From Christiangramia flava JLT2011 (GTDB lineage Bacteria; Bacteroidota; Bacteroidia; Flavobacteriales; Flavobacteriaceae), in the NCBI RefSeq assembly GCF_001951155.1, contig NZ_CP016359.1, positions 3,124,001 to 3,188,000 on the forward strand: DNA of 64,000 nucleotides. Direction: 5' to 3'. Under the pieces are notes generated by a model. It saw only the letters and a list, made by a program, of their open reading frames with translations. It did not search any database and was not told the origin of the DNA. Shown one piece after another: positions 43,944 to 52,128 of the stretch; the stretch's first letter is position 1, and every line of letters starts with the position of its first letter. Made by a program: the position numbers and the translations under genes.

Positions 43944-43984
43944 AAGGACTTGGATTTTACCTTAGTTCTTTGTTGTTGCAAGTT

Positions 43985-44959
43985 TTACTTAAACGTATAT
44001 TTATAAGAGAATACTTCTTCTCCTTTGTCGGTTGTTTTAATCACTTTTTTAAGGTGGTTTTTATCATCGTATAAAAACTCATAATTTATGGATCTATCTT
44101 CTAGTAGGTAATCAATCTTTTTACTGACTAAAATGGTATCATTTCTATATCGATATTCTATTTTTTCCCGTGGATTTTGTCCATCCAAATAATAAGTTCT
44201 TGATATTAATCTATTTTTTTTATTGTATTCAAGTCTTGAGTTTAAAGTCTCTCCTGAATAATCTAACAGAAGATTTCCATTTTCGCTATAAACATCATTA
44301 CTCCATATCTTTTCTGTATTGACGAATTTTTTTCCATTTTCTGAGTAAGAAATTTCATCTACATAATCTTTGCTCTTTTTTGTGTAATACACAAATTCTC
44401 TAGAGAATTCTCCGTTGTAAAACTCTTCTTTCTTTTTAATTTGATTATTGCCATCGTAATATTCAATCTTTTTAGAGGTGTATCCATCATCTTCTCTATA
44501 ATCAGTTGTGATTTTCATTTTTTTAAGAGGATAATTTTCTTCTACTGAGTACAAAATTTTACCAGGATTTTTATAAGTTATTTTCTTATTATCTAGGTAT
44601 TCATATTCGAACCCATAATAAAAATTCCCATTAGGAGAATAATGTTTATTTTTTTTAATCTCTCCATTTTTAAAATATTCATATTCACTTTTTGGAACTA
44701 TTTTATTATCAACTTCAATTTTTGAAACAACATTACCTTTTGAATCAAATTTTAAATCGCTGGATATTTCACCATCTCTGTAGCAAATTAATCTCTTTAA
44801 ATCATTTGCTAAAGCAAATTTTTTAAAAGCAGAATTCATATTCCTAGTATTCTCTGGAACATTTAAAGTTATCACAAACGCCTTTCTTGGTTCGTGTTGA
44901 ACAATTTGTCCAATTGAAATTTGTGTAAAGAGTAAAAAGATTAGAAGGAGTATTCTCAT
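43985..44959 (-). CDS. Secreted MORN-2/YwqK-like repeat protein (first cassette)
   Basis: A 324-residue protein with a signal peptide (MRILLLIFLLFTQISIGQ) followed by repeated Y/E/N-rich units such as EYFKNGEIKKNKHYSPNGN, EYYDGNNQIKKKEEFYNGE and EYNKKNRLISRTYYLDGQ. These are the MORN-2/YwqK or YD-like toxin-associated repeats. Its neighbour in position is attI, so this is the most recently acquired cassette if integration follows integron rules. It has a start-side end GTTGTAGCAAATTTTAC and a 3' end GTTGTTGCAAGTTTTAC. Confidence 0.65.
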   Translation of the reverse strand: MRILLLIFLLFTQISIGQIVQHEPRKAFVITLNVPENTRNMNSAFKKFALANDLKRLICYRDGEISSDLKFDSKGNVVSKIEVDNKIVPKSEYEYFKNGEIKKNKHYSPNGNFYYGFEYEYLDNKKITYKNPGKILYSVEENYPLKKMKITTDYREDDGYTSKKIEYYDGNNQIKKKEEFYNGEFSREFVYYTKKSKDYVDEISYSENGKKFVNTEKIWSNDVYSENGNLLLDYSGETLNSRLEYNKKNRLISRTYYLDGQNPREKIEYRYRNDTILVSKKIDYLLEDRSINYEFLYDDKNHLKKVIKTTDKGEEVFSYKYTFK

Positions 44960-44974
44960 TAGTAAAATTTGCTA

Positions 44975-45005
44975 CAACTCGTTATATCTCCCTAAATATA
45001 GTTTT
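44975..45005 (-). other. Putative attI-like site and cassette promoter
   Basis: Between the recombinase stop codon and the first cassette lies a ~31-bp stretch that is not attC. The cassette-side crossover is AAC at 44975-44977 (minus strand GTTGTAGC). Next to it, read on the minus strand, is GGGAGATATAACGAGTTGT. The minus-strand TATATTTA at 44993-45000 resembles the TAnnTTTG promoter box and could drive the first cassette, ~27 nt before its ATG. In classic integrons attI is beside intI in the same way, though usually at the gene's 5' side. Confidence 0.6.
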
Positions 45006-46154
45006 TTATCCGAGAATATTGCGGGATAAACGCAGGTTTGTGTTGCCATTATCCGCCTGCTCCAGCAGCTTTTTAATACTGGCGTCTAGCGGACTCTGGA
45101 TTTTTACGACATCCTTCTGCGCAACATGCGTATAGATCATTGTGGTCTCCGGTTTAGAATGGCCCAGTAGTTCCTGAATATATCGTAGGTCGGTCCCATT
45201 CTCCAGCATATGAGTCGCAAAACTGTGACGCAAAGTGTGCGGAGTCACATGCTTACGAATTTTCGCTCTTTCACAAGAATCTTTCAGAAAGGTCCTAATG
45301 GCCGAAGTAGAATAACGGTTTCCATTAAAACCCTCGGCAAAATATCTTTTGGGCTCATAGGTTTGCAGGTAATTGTAGAGTAGGGGAAGAATACTTTCCG
45401 CCAGCATCACATAGCGATCTTTTCGACCTTTGGACTGTCGAACCAGAATTTGCTTCCTGTCAATATCGATATCCCGCAATTCGAGGCTAACGAGCTCCCC
45501 AATTCTTAAACCGCTGGAATAGATTAAGGCGATCACACACCGATGTTTAAGATTTCGGGTGAGTCTAAGAAGATCCAGCACTTCTTCCTTGCTTAAAACT
45601 GTAGGAACATATTTGCTTTTCTTCGGGCGATGAAGCGTGGATAGATCGAATTCGGCCTGATCAGAAAATTCAAAATATAATTTTAGAGCACTGATAGCCT
45701 GCCGGTGAGTGCTGATACTTCTTTTATTACCGGCAATTTCACTTTCCATAAACCTTTCCACATCGCTGCGGGAAAAAGTCATTTTTCCGGTGTGGAACAT
45801 CAAAAAATCGGCAGTAAAACTGAGGTAGGTTTTAATGGTACTTTGGCTGTAACGCTTTCCTTTCAGGTAATGTCGAAAATTTACAATATGTAGGTTAGAG
45901 TATCCTTTCATATTATCCAGAAAATCGTTCAGGCTGGGTAGATCCAGGACCAGGTCTTTTTCAATTTGCTGAAGGTGAACCACCAGTTTCTCAAAATTCA
46001 AAGGAGTAGCTGCCAGGTAAAAACAGCTATGAGTCTTCGACCAGTGAATATCCTCGAGTTTCTTCAGATGTTCCTTGAGTTCGAAATTATAGGTAAACCT
46101 GGTGCCGATCTGCATAGATTTTCTATGCTGAAAGCCGAAAATAGTAACCTGCAT
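45006..46154 (-). CDS. Tyrosine recombinase, candidate cassette integrase
   Basis: A 382-residue enzyme from the ATG at 46152-46154 (an upstream non-ATG extension is disregarded). The N-terminal ~75 residues contain a WSKTHSCFYLA element seen in Bacteroidota integrases. A SAM-like core-binding domain covers ~85-175 (YSQSTIKTYLSFTADFLMFH). The catalytic domain has Arg in SSGLRIGEL, Lys in SKGRKDR, HTLRHSFATH, LGHSKPETT and Tyr in MIYTHV. The tail VVKIQSPLD resembles IntI tails, but the ~20-residue IntI-specific insertion before HTLRH is missing. It is transcribed in the same direction as the cassettes and ends ~29 bp before attI. Confidence 0.85.
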   Translation of the reverse strand: MQVTIFGFQHRKSMQIGTRFTYNFELKEHLKKLEDIHWSKTHSCFYLAATPLNFEKLVVHLQQIEKDLVLDLPSLNDFLDNMKGYSNLHIVNFRHYLKGKRYSQSTIKTYLSFTADFLMFHTGKMTFSRSDVERFMESEIAGNKRSISTHRQAISALKLYFEFSDQAEFDLSTLHRPKKSKYVPTVLSKEEVLDLLRLTRNLKHRCVIALIYSSGLRIGELVSLELRDIDIDRKQILVRQSKGRKDRYVMLAESILPLLYNYLQTYEPKRYFAEGFNGNRYSTSAIRTFLKDSCERAKIRKHVTPHTLRHSFATHMLENGTDLRYIQELLGHSKPETTMIYTHVAQKDVVKIQSPLDASIKKLLEQADNGNTNLRLSRNILG

Positions 46155-46233
46155 GTTATATTGAATAATAGGTCTAATATAGCTGAAAAACAATTCGTTA
46201 AACTGCCAATTGTGAAAATTTTTATATCATAAA

Positions 46234-46257
46234 AAAAGCCGGGAAAACCCGGCTTTT
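46234..46257 (-). terminator. Intrinsic terminator of the aldehyde dehydrogenase gene
   Basis: A 10-bp stem AAAAGCCGGG/CCCGGCTTTT with a 4-base loop; on the minus strand it is followed by a T run. It separates the dehydrogenase transcript from the recombinase gene, which therefore needs its own promoter in 46155-46233. Confidence 0.88.
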
Positions 46258-46280
46258 CAATTTTTCAGATCACATTAAAA

Positions 46281-47663
46281 TTAGGCGAACATCACGGCTT
46301 TTGTATTTACAAACTCATGAAGTCCGAAACCACCGTGCTCACGACCGTATCCGGAATCTTTTACTCCTCCGAAAGGCATATTTGGTTTAGCCAGGCCAAA
46401 ACTATTGATGAATACCATTCCTGTATCAAAATAGTGCTTGGCCAGATCTTTTGCTTTTTGTTCATCTTTGGAAAAAATCGCGCCACCCAGTCCGAATCTG
46501 GAACTATTGGCAATTCTCAGGGCATCTTCTGCATTCTTTGCCCGAATGAGCGAAGCAACGGGACCAAAGATTTCATCATCATATGCTGGCTGACCCGGTT
46601 CCAGGTTTTCCAAAACAGTAGCAGGGTAGAAATATCCTTTTTCATCTGGTAATTCCCCACCGCACAATATTTTCGCTCCTTTTTTTACACTTTCCTGCAC
46701 CTGCTTATGAACCGTATCACGCAGATCTTTTCGGGCCATAGGACCAATGTCTGAATCTTCTTTCGTTGGATCTCCGTATTTAACGTTTTTCATTTGGTCA
46801 ACGAAAGCCTTTTTGAATTCCTCATAAACCTTATCGGTTACAATAAATCGCTTGGCGGCCACACAGGTTTCCCCGTTATTGTAAACCCTGCCGTTTACGC
46901 AGGTTTCAACAGCCTTGGGAACATCGGCGTCTTCCAGTACGATGTAGGCATCATTACTTCCAAGTTCCAAAACGGTTTTCTTCAGTTTTTCCCCGGCTTT
47001 TTTCGCGATGGTTTTACCAGCTTTAGCACTTCCTGTCAAAGTTACGCCCCGAACAAGATCATTTTCGATTACCTGGTCACTCTGGTCGTGGGTGATCAGT
47101 AAAACTTTAAAGAGATTTTCAGGAACTCCGGCTTCGCGGTAAATTTTTTCCAGAAGTAAGGCACTGCCGGTGACATTTTCAGCATGTTTCAGCAGCACTC
47201 CGTTTCCCGCCATCAAATTAGCGATTGAATACCTGATCGCCTGGTAACATGGGAAATTCCATGGCTGAATTCCGTAGATCACTCCAAGAGGTGAATAGGT
47301 AATGAGGCCTTTTCCACCTTCTGGTAACTCGCGTTCTTCGTCCTGCAGCGCTTCCGGTCCGTTTTTGGCCGTATACTCGCAAATAGCTGCACAAAGCTCC
47401 ATTTCCTGTTTTCCCTGTTCCACTAATTTTCCCATTTCACTGGTCATCAATTGAGCGAACTCCTCTTTGTGTGCAGTTAGTTTTTCTCCAATTTTGCTGA
47501 TAATCTTTGCCCGATCTTTGGGTGTTACCAATCGCCATTTCAGGTAAGCGTTGTGACATTCTTCAATAGCCTGATCCATTTCAGCATCGCTCATCCATTC
47601 GTACGTCTTCAAAATTTCTTCCGTAGCGGGATTGATCGTCTTAATATTCTTTTCATCTGCCAT
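46281..47663 (-). CDS. NAD(P)-dependent aldehyde dehydrogenase (succinate-semialdehyde type)
   Basis: A 460-residue enzyme starting at ATG MADEKNIKTINPATEEIL. It has the ALDH motifs: cofactor segment PWNFPCYQ, glycine motif TGSAKAGKTIAKKAG, catalytic Glu in LELGSNDAYIV and catalytic Cys in NNGETCVAAKRFIV. Length and motifs fit the Sad/GabD-type succinate-semialdehyde dehydrogenases. An upstream TTG frame of three residues is unlikely. It is divergent from the Crp/Fnr regulator. Confidence 0.85.
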   Translation of the reverse strand: MADEKNIKTINPATEEILKTYEWMSDAEMDQAIEECHNAYLKWRLVTPKDRAKIISKIGEKLTAHKEEFAQLMTSEMGKLVEQGKQEMELCAAICEYTAKNGPEALQDEERELPEGGKGLITYSPLGVIYGIQPWNFPCYQAIRYSIANLMAGNGVLLKHAENVTGSALLLEKIYREAGVPENLFKVLLITHDQSDQVIENDLVRGVTLTGSAKAGKTIAKKAGEKLKKTVLELGSNDAYIVLEDADVPKAVETCVNGRVYNNGETCVAAKRFIVTDKVYEEFKKAFVDQMKNVKYGDPTKEDSDIGPMARKDLRDTVHKQVQESVKKGAKILCGGELPDEKGYFYPATVLENLEPGQPAYDDEIFGPVASLIRAKNAEDALRIANSSRFGLGGAIFSKDEQKAKDLAKHYFDTGMVFINSFGLAKPNMPFGGVKDSGYGREHGGFGLHEFVNTKAVMFA

Positions 47664-47893
47664 TTCATTCAATTTTTAAGATTTTACTGAAAGTTAATTT
47701 TAGTTAGCCGGGAAAGGTGGTAAACGCTCGTTAAAGCTTCTGAAGAAAAAAGGGCATTATATTTAAATTTTGATAAATAGAGGAAATTTTATCATTTCTA
47801 TAAGATTGAACAGCAGCAGAATTGTCAATTCCCTACCATTCCGCTAGGATGCTGTCCCAAATATTCTTGTTACTTTTAAAAAAAATAGGGTGG

Positions 47894-48526
47894 ATGGAAA
47901 AAGAACTCAAAGAAGCTTACGGATTTTTATTTGAAAAGGAACTCCTGGAAGAGATCGTGGAAGTTGGCACGTATCGCAGTGTTCCGGCCGGCGAAAAGAT
48001 CATGGATATTGGGAGCTATGTGAACAGTATGCCGCTAATGCTAACCGGTGCGATCAAGATCCTGAGAGAAGATTCTGAAGGCAATGAACTGTTGCTGTAT
48101 TTCCTGGAACGTGGCGATACCTGTGCCATGACCCTGAGTTGCTGCCTGGGACAAACGAAAAGCGAGGTGCGCGCGGTTGCTGAAACCGATACGCATCTTA
48201 TCATGATCCCAATCGGGAAAATGGAGGAATGGACGGCGAAATACAAAAGCTGGAGAAACTTCGTATTTGAGTCTTATTCTACCCGGCTCAGCGAAATGTT
48301 GGATACCATTGATACCATTGCCTTTCTAAATATGGATGAGCGCCTGATGCGCTACCTTCGTGACAAAGCCAAAATAACAGGCGATGAGACTATCCAGAAT
48401 ACCCATCAGCAGATTGCCTATGATCTTCATACTTCGAGGGTTGTAGTGAGCAGGCTACTGAAAAAGCTCGAGCTGGAAGGCAAGATCAAGCTGCAAAGGA
48501 ACCAGATACAGGTCATCGATCTTTAG
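47894..48526 (+). CDS. Crp/Fnr-family transcription regulator
   Basis: A 210-residue regulator with a cyclic-nucleotide-binding-like N-terminal domain (residues ~15-115) and a C-terminal HTH Crp domain (QQIAYDLHTSRVVVSRLLKK as recognition helix region). Three Cys lie together (CAMTLSCCLG); whether they bind a metal, haem or Fe-S cluster is unknown. Palindromes of the form TGTAACnnnnGTTACA next to several genes to the right are its probable targets. The longer upstream frame begins with a TTG and is not used. Confidence 0.88.
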   Translation: MEKELKEAYGFLFEKELLEEIVEVGTYRSVPAGEKIMDIGSYVNSMPLMLTGAIKILREDSEGNELLLYFLERGDTCAMTLSCCLGQTKSEVRAVAETDTHLIMIPIGKMEEWTAKYKSWRNFVFESYSTRLSEMLDTIDTIAFLNMDERLMRYLRDKAKITGDETIQNTHQQIAYDLHTSRVVVSRLLKKLELEGKIKLQRNQIQVIDL

Positions 48527-48529
48527 CTG

Positions 48530-48574
48530 TGTAACGTTTGTTACTGCAACGCCCAACTCCACCTGCTACTTTTG
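48530..48574 (+). promoter_or_regulatory. Crp/Fnr-type operator and promoter of tauE-like gene
   Basis: TGTAACGTTTGTTACT (48530-48545) is a near-perfect inverted repeat. TACTTTTG (48567-48574), a TAnnTTTG promoter box, starts exactly 37 bp after the operator start, placing the operator centre near -42. It is just behind the stop codon of the regulator gene itself. Confidence 0.8.
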
Positions 48575-48590
48575 TCCTGAAAATTTTGAT

Positions 48591-49400
48591 ATGGATTTAA
48601 TGCAAATTTTAGGCTATGTAGGGGCCGTTTTTATAGGTCTGGTTTTGGGATTGATTGGAGGTGGCGGTTCTATCTTAACGGTACCGGTTCTCGTGTACCT
48701 TTTATCTATTAACCCGGTTACGGCAACAGCCTATTCCTTATTTGTAGTGGGAAGCTCTTCTCTGGTGGGTGCCGGAAAGAATATTCAGAAGAAGAATGTC
48801 AAATTTAAAACTGCGCTGACGTTTGCCATCCCGGCCGTGATCGCCGTTTTTAGCACCCGAAAATTCATAGTGCCTGCCATTCCGGAAGAAATTGCGCAGA
48901 TCGGAGATTTCATGCTTACCAAAGATATCGTGATCATGCTCTTTTTTGCAGTCATCATGTTACTGGCATCCTTTTCCATGATCCTGGATAAAAAAAGCGA
49001 CTTAAAGGAAAGTTCCGACGTTTCGAAAGCTGAGAAGAGTACATTCATGCTTCCAGTTCTGGGAGTCTTCACCGGTCTAATAACAGGAGTTGTTGGAGCA
49101 GGAGGAGGTTTTATCATCATTCCTATTTTGGTGATCCTGGCCGGACTTTCCATGAAAAAAGCTGTTGGAACCTCTTTACTGATTATCGCCATCAATTCCT
49201 TACTCGGTTTTCTGGGTGATGTCACTCATATGCAGATAGATTGGGTGTTTTTGCTCATCTTCACTGCACTATCCATGAGTGGAATCGTTTTGGGAGTATA
49301 CCTGAATAAGTTCTTCGACGGAAGCAAACTGAAGAAAGCTTTCGGCTGGTTTGTACTGGTCATGGGAATCTATATAATTTACAAAGAATTGACGCTTTGA
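48591..49400 (+). CDS. TauE/SafE-family sulfite/organosulfur exporter
   Basis: A 269-residue membrane protein with about eight helices in two repeats of the TauE/SafE type: GLVLGLIGGGGSILTVPVLV in the first and GLITGVVGAGGGFIIIPILV in the second. Family members are proposed to export sulfite, sulfoacetate or similar anions. It is preceded by a Crp/Fnr-type operator and lies in a locus with DsrE and persulfide dioxygenase genes, which fits removal of sulfite. Confidence 0.85.
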   Translation: MDLMQILGYVGAVFIGLVLGLIGGGGSILTVPVLVYLLSINPVTATAYSLFVVGSSSLVGAGKNIQKKNVKFKTALTFAIPAVIAVFSTRKFIVPAIPEEIAQIGDFMLTKDIVIMLFFAVIMLLASFSMILDKKSDLKESSDVSKAEKSTFMLPVLGVFTGLITGVVGAGGGFIIIPILVILAGLSMKKAVGTSLLIIAINSLLGFLGDVTHMQIDWVFLLIFTALSMSGIVLGVYLNKFFDGSKLKKAFGWFVLVMGIYIIYKELTL

Positions 49401-49406
49401 TGGCTA

Positions 49407-49451
49407 TGTAACATTTGTTACACAAGCTTTCAATTATCATCTATATTTTTA
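49407..49451 (+). promoter_or_regulatory. Crp/Fnr-type operator and promoter of the cydAB operon
   Basis: A perfect 6+6 palindrome TGTAACATTTGTTACA (49407-49422). A box TATTTTTA (49444-49451, one base off TAnnTTTG) starts 37 bp after the operator start. Predicted to activate cydAB and the following genes, which run close together to 56064. Confidence 0.8.
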
Positions 49452-49792
49452 TAGGTCATTGGCAACACAATGAATCTTAAACTCTAAGGGTTACCCGGGT
49501 TGCTGTAGTTCTTGAATCCAAAAGTTGAGGTTATAAAGTTACTTAGTAAAGCTACTATTACCATCAAAGGCTTAGATCAAATTCAGGAACATTTCTCTTT
49601 AAGATCATCCCGATCTTTTAGAATGGTTAGGCAATTGATTCAGCGCCCGGGTTTTCTTTATTTTTTTGAAATTTCTTCTGAAATCAAACTGACTTTCATC
49701 AGGTTTAACGAGGCTTTTTCCGTAAATTTACTAGCCGAAAAAGAGGAGTATCAGGCCGATGTATCTCCTGATCTCTTTCAAAAAATTGCCCT
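49423..49792 (+). other. Long leader of cydA, possible upstream frame
   Basis: A ~340-nt leader lies between the predicted promoter and cydA. It holds a frame with a TTG start (49512-49874, 120 codons) that reads like coding sequence (KVEVIKLLSKATITIKGLDQ ... RQLIQRPGFLYFFEISSEIK) and overlaps the cydA start by about 80 bp. No ATG or ribosome binding site is evident. It may be a small regulatory protein or only an untranslated leader. Confidence 0.35.
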
Positions 49793-51094
49793 ATGGAAAA
49801 CCTGGATTTTGCCAGACTTCAAATGGCCTTCACGCTCGGCTTCCATATTATTTTTGCGTGTATTGGGATGGTGATGCCGTTCTTCATGATCATTTCCCAC
49901 AAAAAATGGCTGAATACCCGAAAGGAAGTATACCTTAATTTAACGAAAGCCTGGCAACGCGGTGTGGCGATTTTTTTCGTTACCGGAGCAGTTTCTGGAA
50001 CGGCGCTTTCCTTTGAACTGGGAATGTTATGGCCAGAATTTATGAAACATGCCGGCCCGGTGATTGGAATGCCTTTTTCACTGGAAGGCGCTGCATTCTT
50101 TGTAGAAGCCATCGCTCTTGGATTTTACCTGTATGGCTGGAATAAATTACCAGAGCGTTTTCACTGGTTCACCGGTATCATAATTGGTATTTCCGGGGTT
50201 CTGTCAGGAATACTGGTGGTATCTGCCAATGCCTGGATGAATTCACCCGCTGGTTTTGAAGTAGTGAATGGGGAATTTGTAAATATCGATCCTGTTGCTG
50301 CCTTTTTTAATGCTGCCTGGTTGAGCCAGGCGGTGCATATGACCCTGGCTGCTTTTGCCGCTACCGGTTTTGCGGTGGCCGGGATTCATGCTTTCCAGAT
50401 ACTTCGGAATAAAAGGCCGGAACTGCATAAGGAGGCTTTTAAAATTGCGTTGTTCTTTGGTGCGGTGGCTGCCATTCTTCAGCCAATTAGCGGAGACCTT
50501 TCTGCGAAAGATGTAGCCAAGCGCCAACCTGTAAAGCTTGCTGCCATGGAAGCTCATTACGAGACCGAAGCCGGTGCACCTTTGTTTATAGGTGGAATTG
50601 TGGATGAAGAAAATCAGGAAGTCAATGGAAAGATCGAAATTCCGAAAGCCCTGTCATTTTTGGCCTTTGGAGATTTTGATGCGGAAGTTCAGGGGCTCAA
50701 TGATTTTCCGAAAGAGGATCATCCGCCGGTTTCGATCGTACATTATGCCTTTCAGGTAATGGTAGGAATTGGAACCTTGATGATGCTTGCCGGGATCTTG
50801 TTTTTTATCAGTTTCAGAAAAAAAAGCTGGCTGGATAAACGCAGTTTTTGGTGGCTTTTCGCGCTGATGAGTCCGTTGGGCTTTTTGGCTTTAGAGGCGG
50901 GCTGGGTAGTGACAGAGGTGGGCCGGCAGCCCTGGATCGTGTACCAGGTGATGCGAACCAGTGAGGCTGTGACTCCAATGCCGGGGCTGCAATTTAGTTT
51001 TTACCTGTACGTTGTGGTTTATCTCATTTTAGCGATCACCGTTTTCTGGTTGATGCAAAGGCAGATCAGGGTGCTTAATCAAACAACCGAATAA
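49793..51094 (+). CDS. cydA: Cytochrome bd ubiquinol oxidase subunit I
   Basis: A 433-residue membrane protein with the CydA motif set: early helix MAFTLGFHIIFACIGMVM (His ligand region), VSGTALSFELGMLWPEFM, and the GRQPW signature (VTEVGRQPWIVYQVMRTSEA). The Q loop between residues ~245 and 310 is short, as in the CIO-type of bd oxidases. It reduces O2 to water with quinol, using high oxygen affinity. Subunit II starts 1 bp after its stop. Confidence 0.93.
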   Translation: MENLDFARLQMAFTLGFHIIFACIGMVMPFFMIISHKKWLNTRKEVYLNLTKAWQRGVAIFFVTGAVSGTALSFELGMLWPEFMKHAGPVIGMPFSLEGAAFFVEAIALGFYLYGWNKLPERFHWFTGIIIGISGVLSGILVVSANAWMNSPAGFEVVNGEFVNIDPVAAFFNAAWLSQAVHMTLAAFAATGFAVAGIHAFQILRNKRPELHKEAFKIALFFGAVAAILQPISGDLSAKDVAKRQPVKLAAMEAHYETEAGAPLFIGGIVDEENQEVNGKIEIPKALSFLAFGDFDAEVQGLNDFPKEDHPPVSIVHYAFQVMVGIGTLMMLAGILFFISFRKKSWLDKRSFWWLFALMSPLGFLALEAGWVVTEVGRQPWIVYQVMRTSEAVTPMPGLQFSFYLYVVVYLILAITVFWLMQRQIRVLNQTTE

Positions 51095-51095
51095 C

Positions 51096-52127
51096 ATGCT
51101 GTACGTCGTTCTGTTTTTTACCTTTTTTTCGATCTTTCTCTATGTTTTTCTGGGAGGAGCCGATTTTGGTGCAGGTATCGTAGAGCTTTTTTCCTCCAGG
51201 GAAAATCAACGGCTGAATCGCGATACCATCTACAAGGTCATGGGACCAATCTGGGAAGCCAACCACATCTGGCTGATCATCCTGATCGTTATCTTATGGA
51301 TCGCTTTTCCGGAATATTTTAATATCATCATTATTTACCTGCATATTCCATTAACCTTGGTTTTGCTCGGGATCACCATGCGCGGAGTCGCCTTCATTTT
51401 TCGGCATTATGACGCAGTAGTGGGACAGTCACAGGTTTGGTATAACCGAATGTTCCGTATATCCAGTTTGATCACTCCCATTTTCCTCGGAATGTCTTTC
51501 GGAGCACTGGTGAGCGGAAAGATCGTATTTGCTGAAAATGGCGAAGTGAGTTTTCAACAGATTTTCATGAATCCCTGGCTGAATATCTTCACAATCCTTA
51601 CAGGGCTTTTTTATGCGGCATTGTGCGCTTTTCTGGCTTCCACCTTGCTAATTGGGGAAACCTCAGGGGAGGTGCGTAAAATGTACAGTAGGAAATCGGC
51701 AATTGCTACCATGGTTCTGGTGATCATAGGTGGGATGGTTTTGTTATATGGCTATTTTCAGGAAATGGTCTTTGTGCAGGATTTCCTTCGGAATACCTAT
51801 TCCTTACTGGCAATTTTTCTTTCCGCGGTGTTACTGTTTCCGCTTTGGCGAGGAATCAAAAAACAATATCGCACACAAACCCGAATACTCGCTGGAATCC
51901 AGATTTTGCTGGTATTATTTGCCGCGGTACATACCCATTTCCCCAGCCTGATCATTACCGCAAAAGGAGAGATCAATATGCTGGAAGGCGCGGCACCCGA
52001 AAGTGTTATTAATGTGCTGGGAATTTCATTGATTATTGGTGGAGCGGTAATTTTACCCGGACTTTTCCACCTCATGAAATCTTTTAATATGATCCGGTTT
52101 TCCAATAACGAAACAGATACGAAATAA
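51096..52127 (+). CDS. cydB: Cytochrome bd ubiquinol oxidase subunit II
   Basis: A 343-residue membrane protein with CydB motifs FLGGADFGAGIVELFSSREN and GPIWEANHIWLIILIVILW, and eight to nine helices. It pairs with CydA. The next gene starts 1 bp after its stop, so translation is probably coupled. Confidence 0.93.
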   Translation: MLYVVLFFTFFSIFLYVFLGGADFGAGIVELFSSRENQRLNRDTIYKVMGPIWEANHIWLIILIVILWIAFPEYFNIIIIYLHIPLTLVLLGITMRGVAFIFRHYDAVVGQSQVWYNRMFRISSLITPIFLGMSFGALVSGKIVFAENGEVSFQQIFMNPWLNIFTILTGLFYAALCAFLASTLLIGETSGEVRKMYSRKSAIATMVLVIIGGMVLLYGYFQEMVFVQDFLRNTYSLLAIFLSAVLLFPLWRGIKKQYRTQTRILAGIQILLVLFAAVHTHFPSLIITAKGEINMLEGAAPESVINVLGISLIIGGAVILPGLFHLMKSFNMIRFSNNETDTK

Positions 52128-52128
52128 T

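Larger units (their letters stand above)
42771..43971 (+). mobile_element. IS-A copy 3
   Basis: An ~1201-bp IS-A inserted at the core of site A18. The right flank TGTTGTTGCAAGTTTTAC is the 3' end of the first (recombinase-proximal) cassette. Confidence 0.9.

Noticed and set aside
16331..44977. The regularly recurring palindromic elements might be a CRISPR array or REP-type repeats.
   Set aside because: Units are ~125 bp, ~0.5-3.6 kb apart, separated by different genes, and the flanking bases pair per cassette; there are no short spacers and no cas genes.
44975..45005. Classical integron naming (intI, attI1, Pc).
   Set aside because: The recombinase lacks the IntI-specific insertion and the site resembles no described attI, so only an integron-like label is justified.
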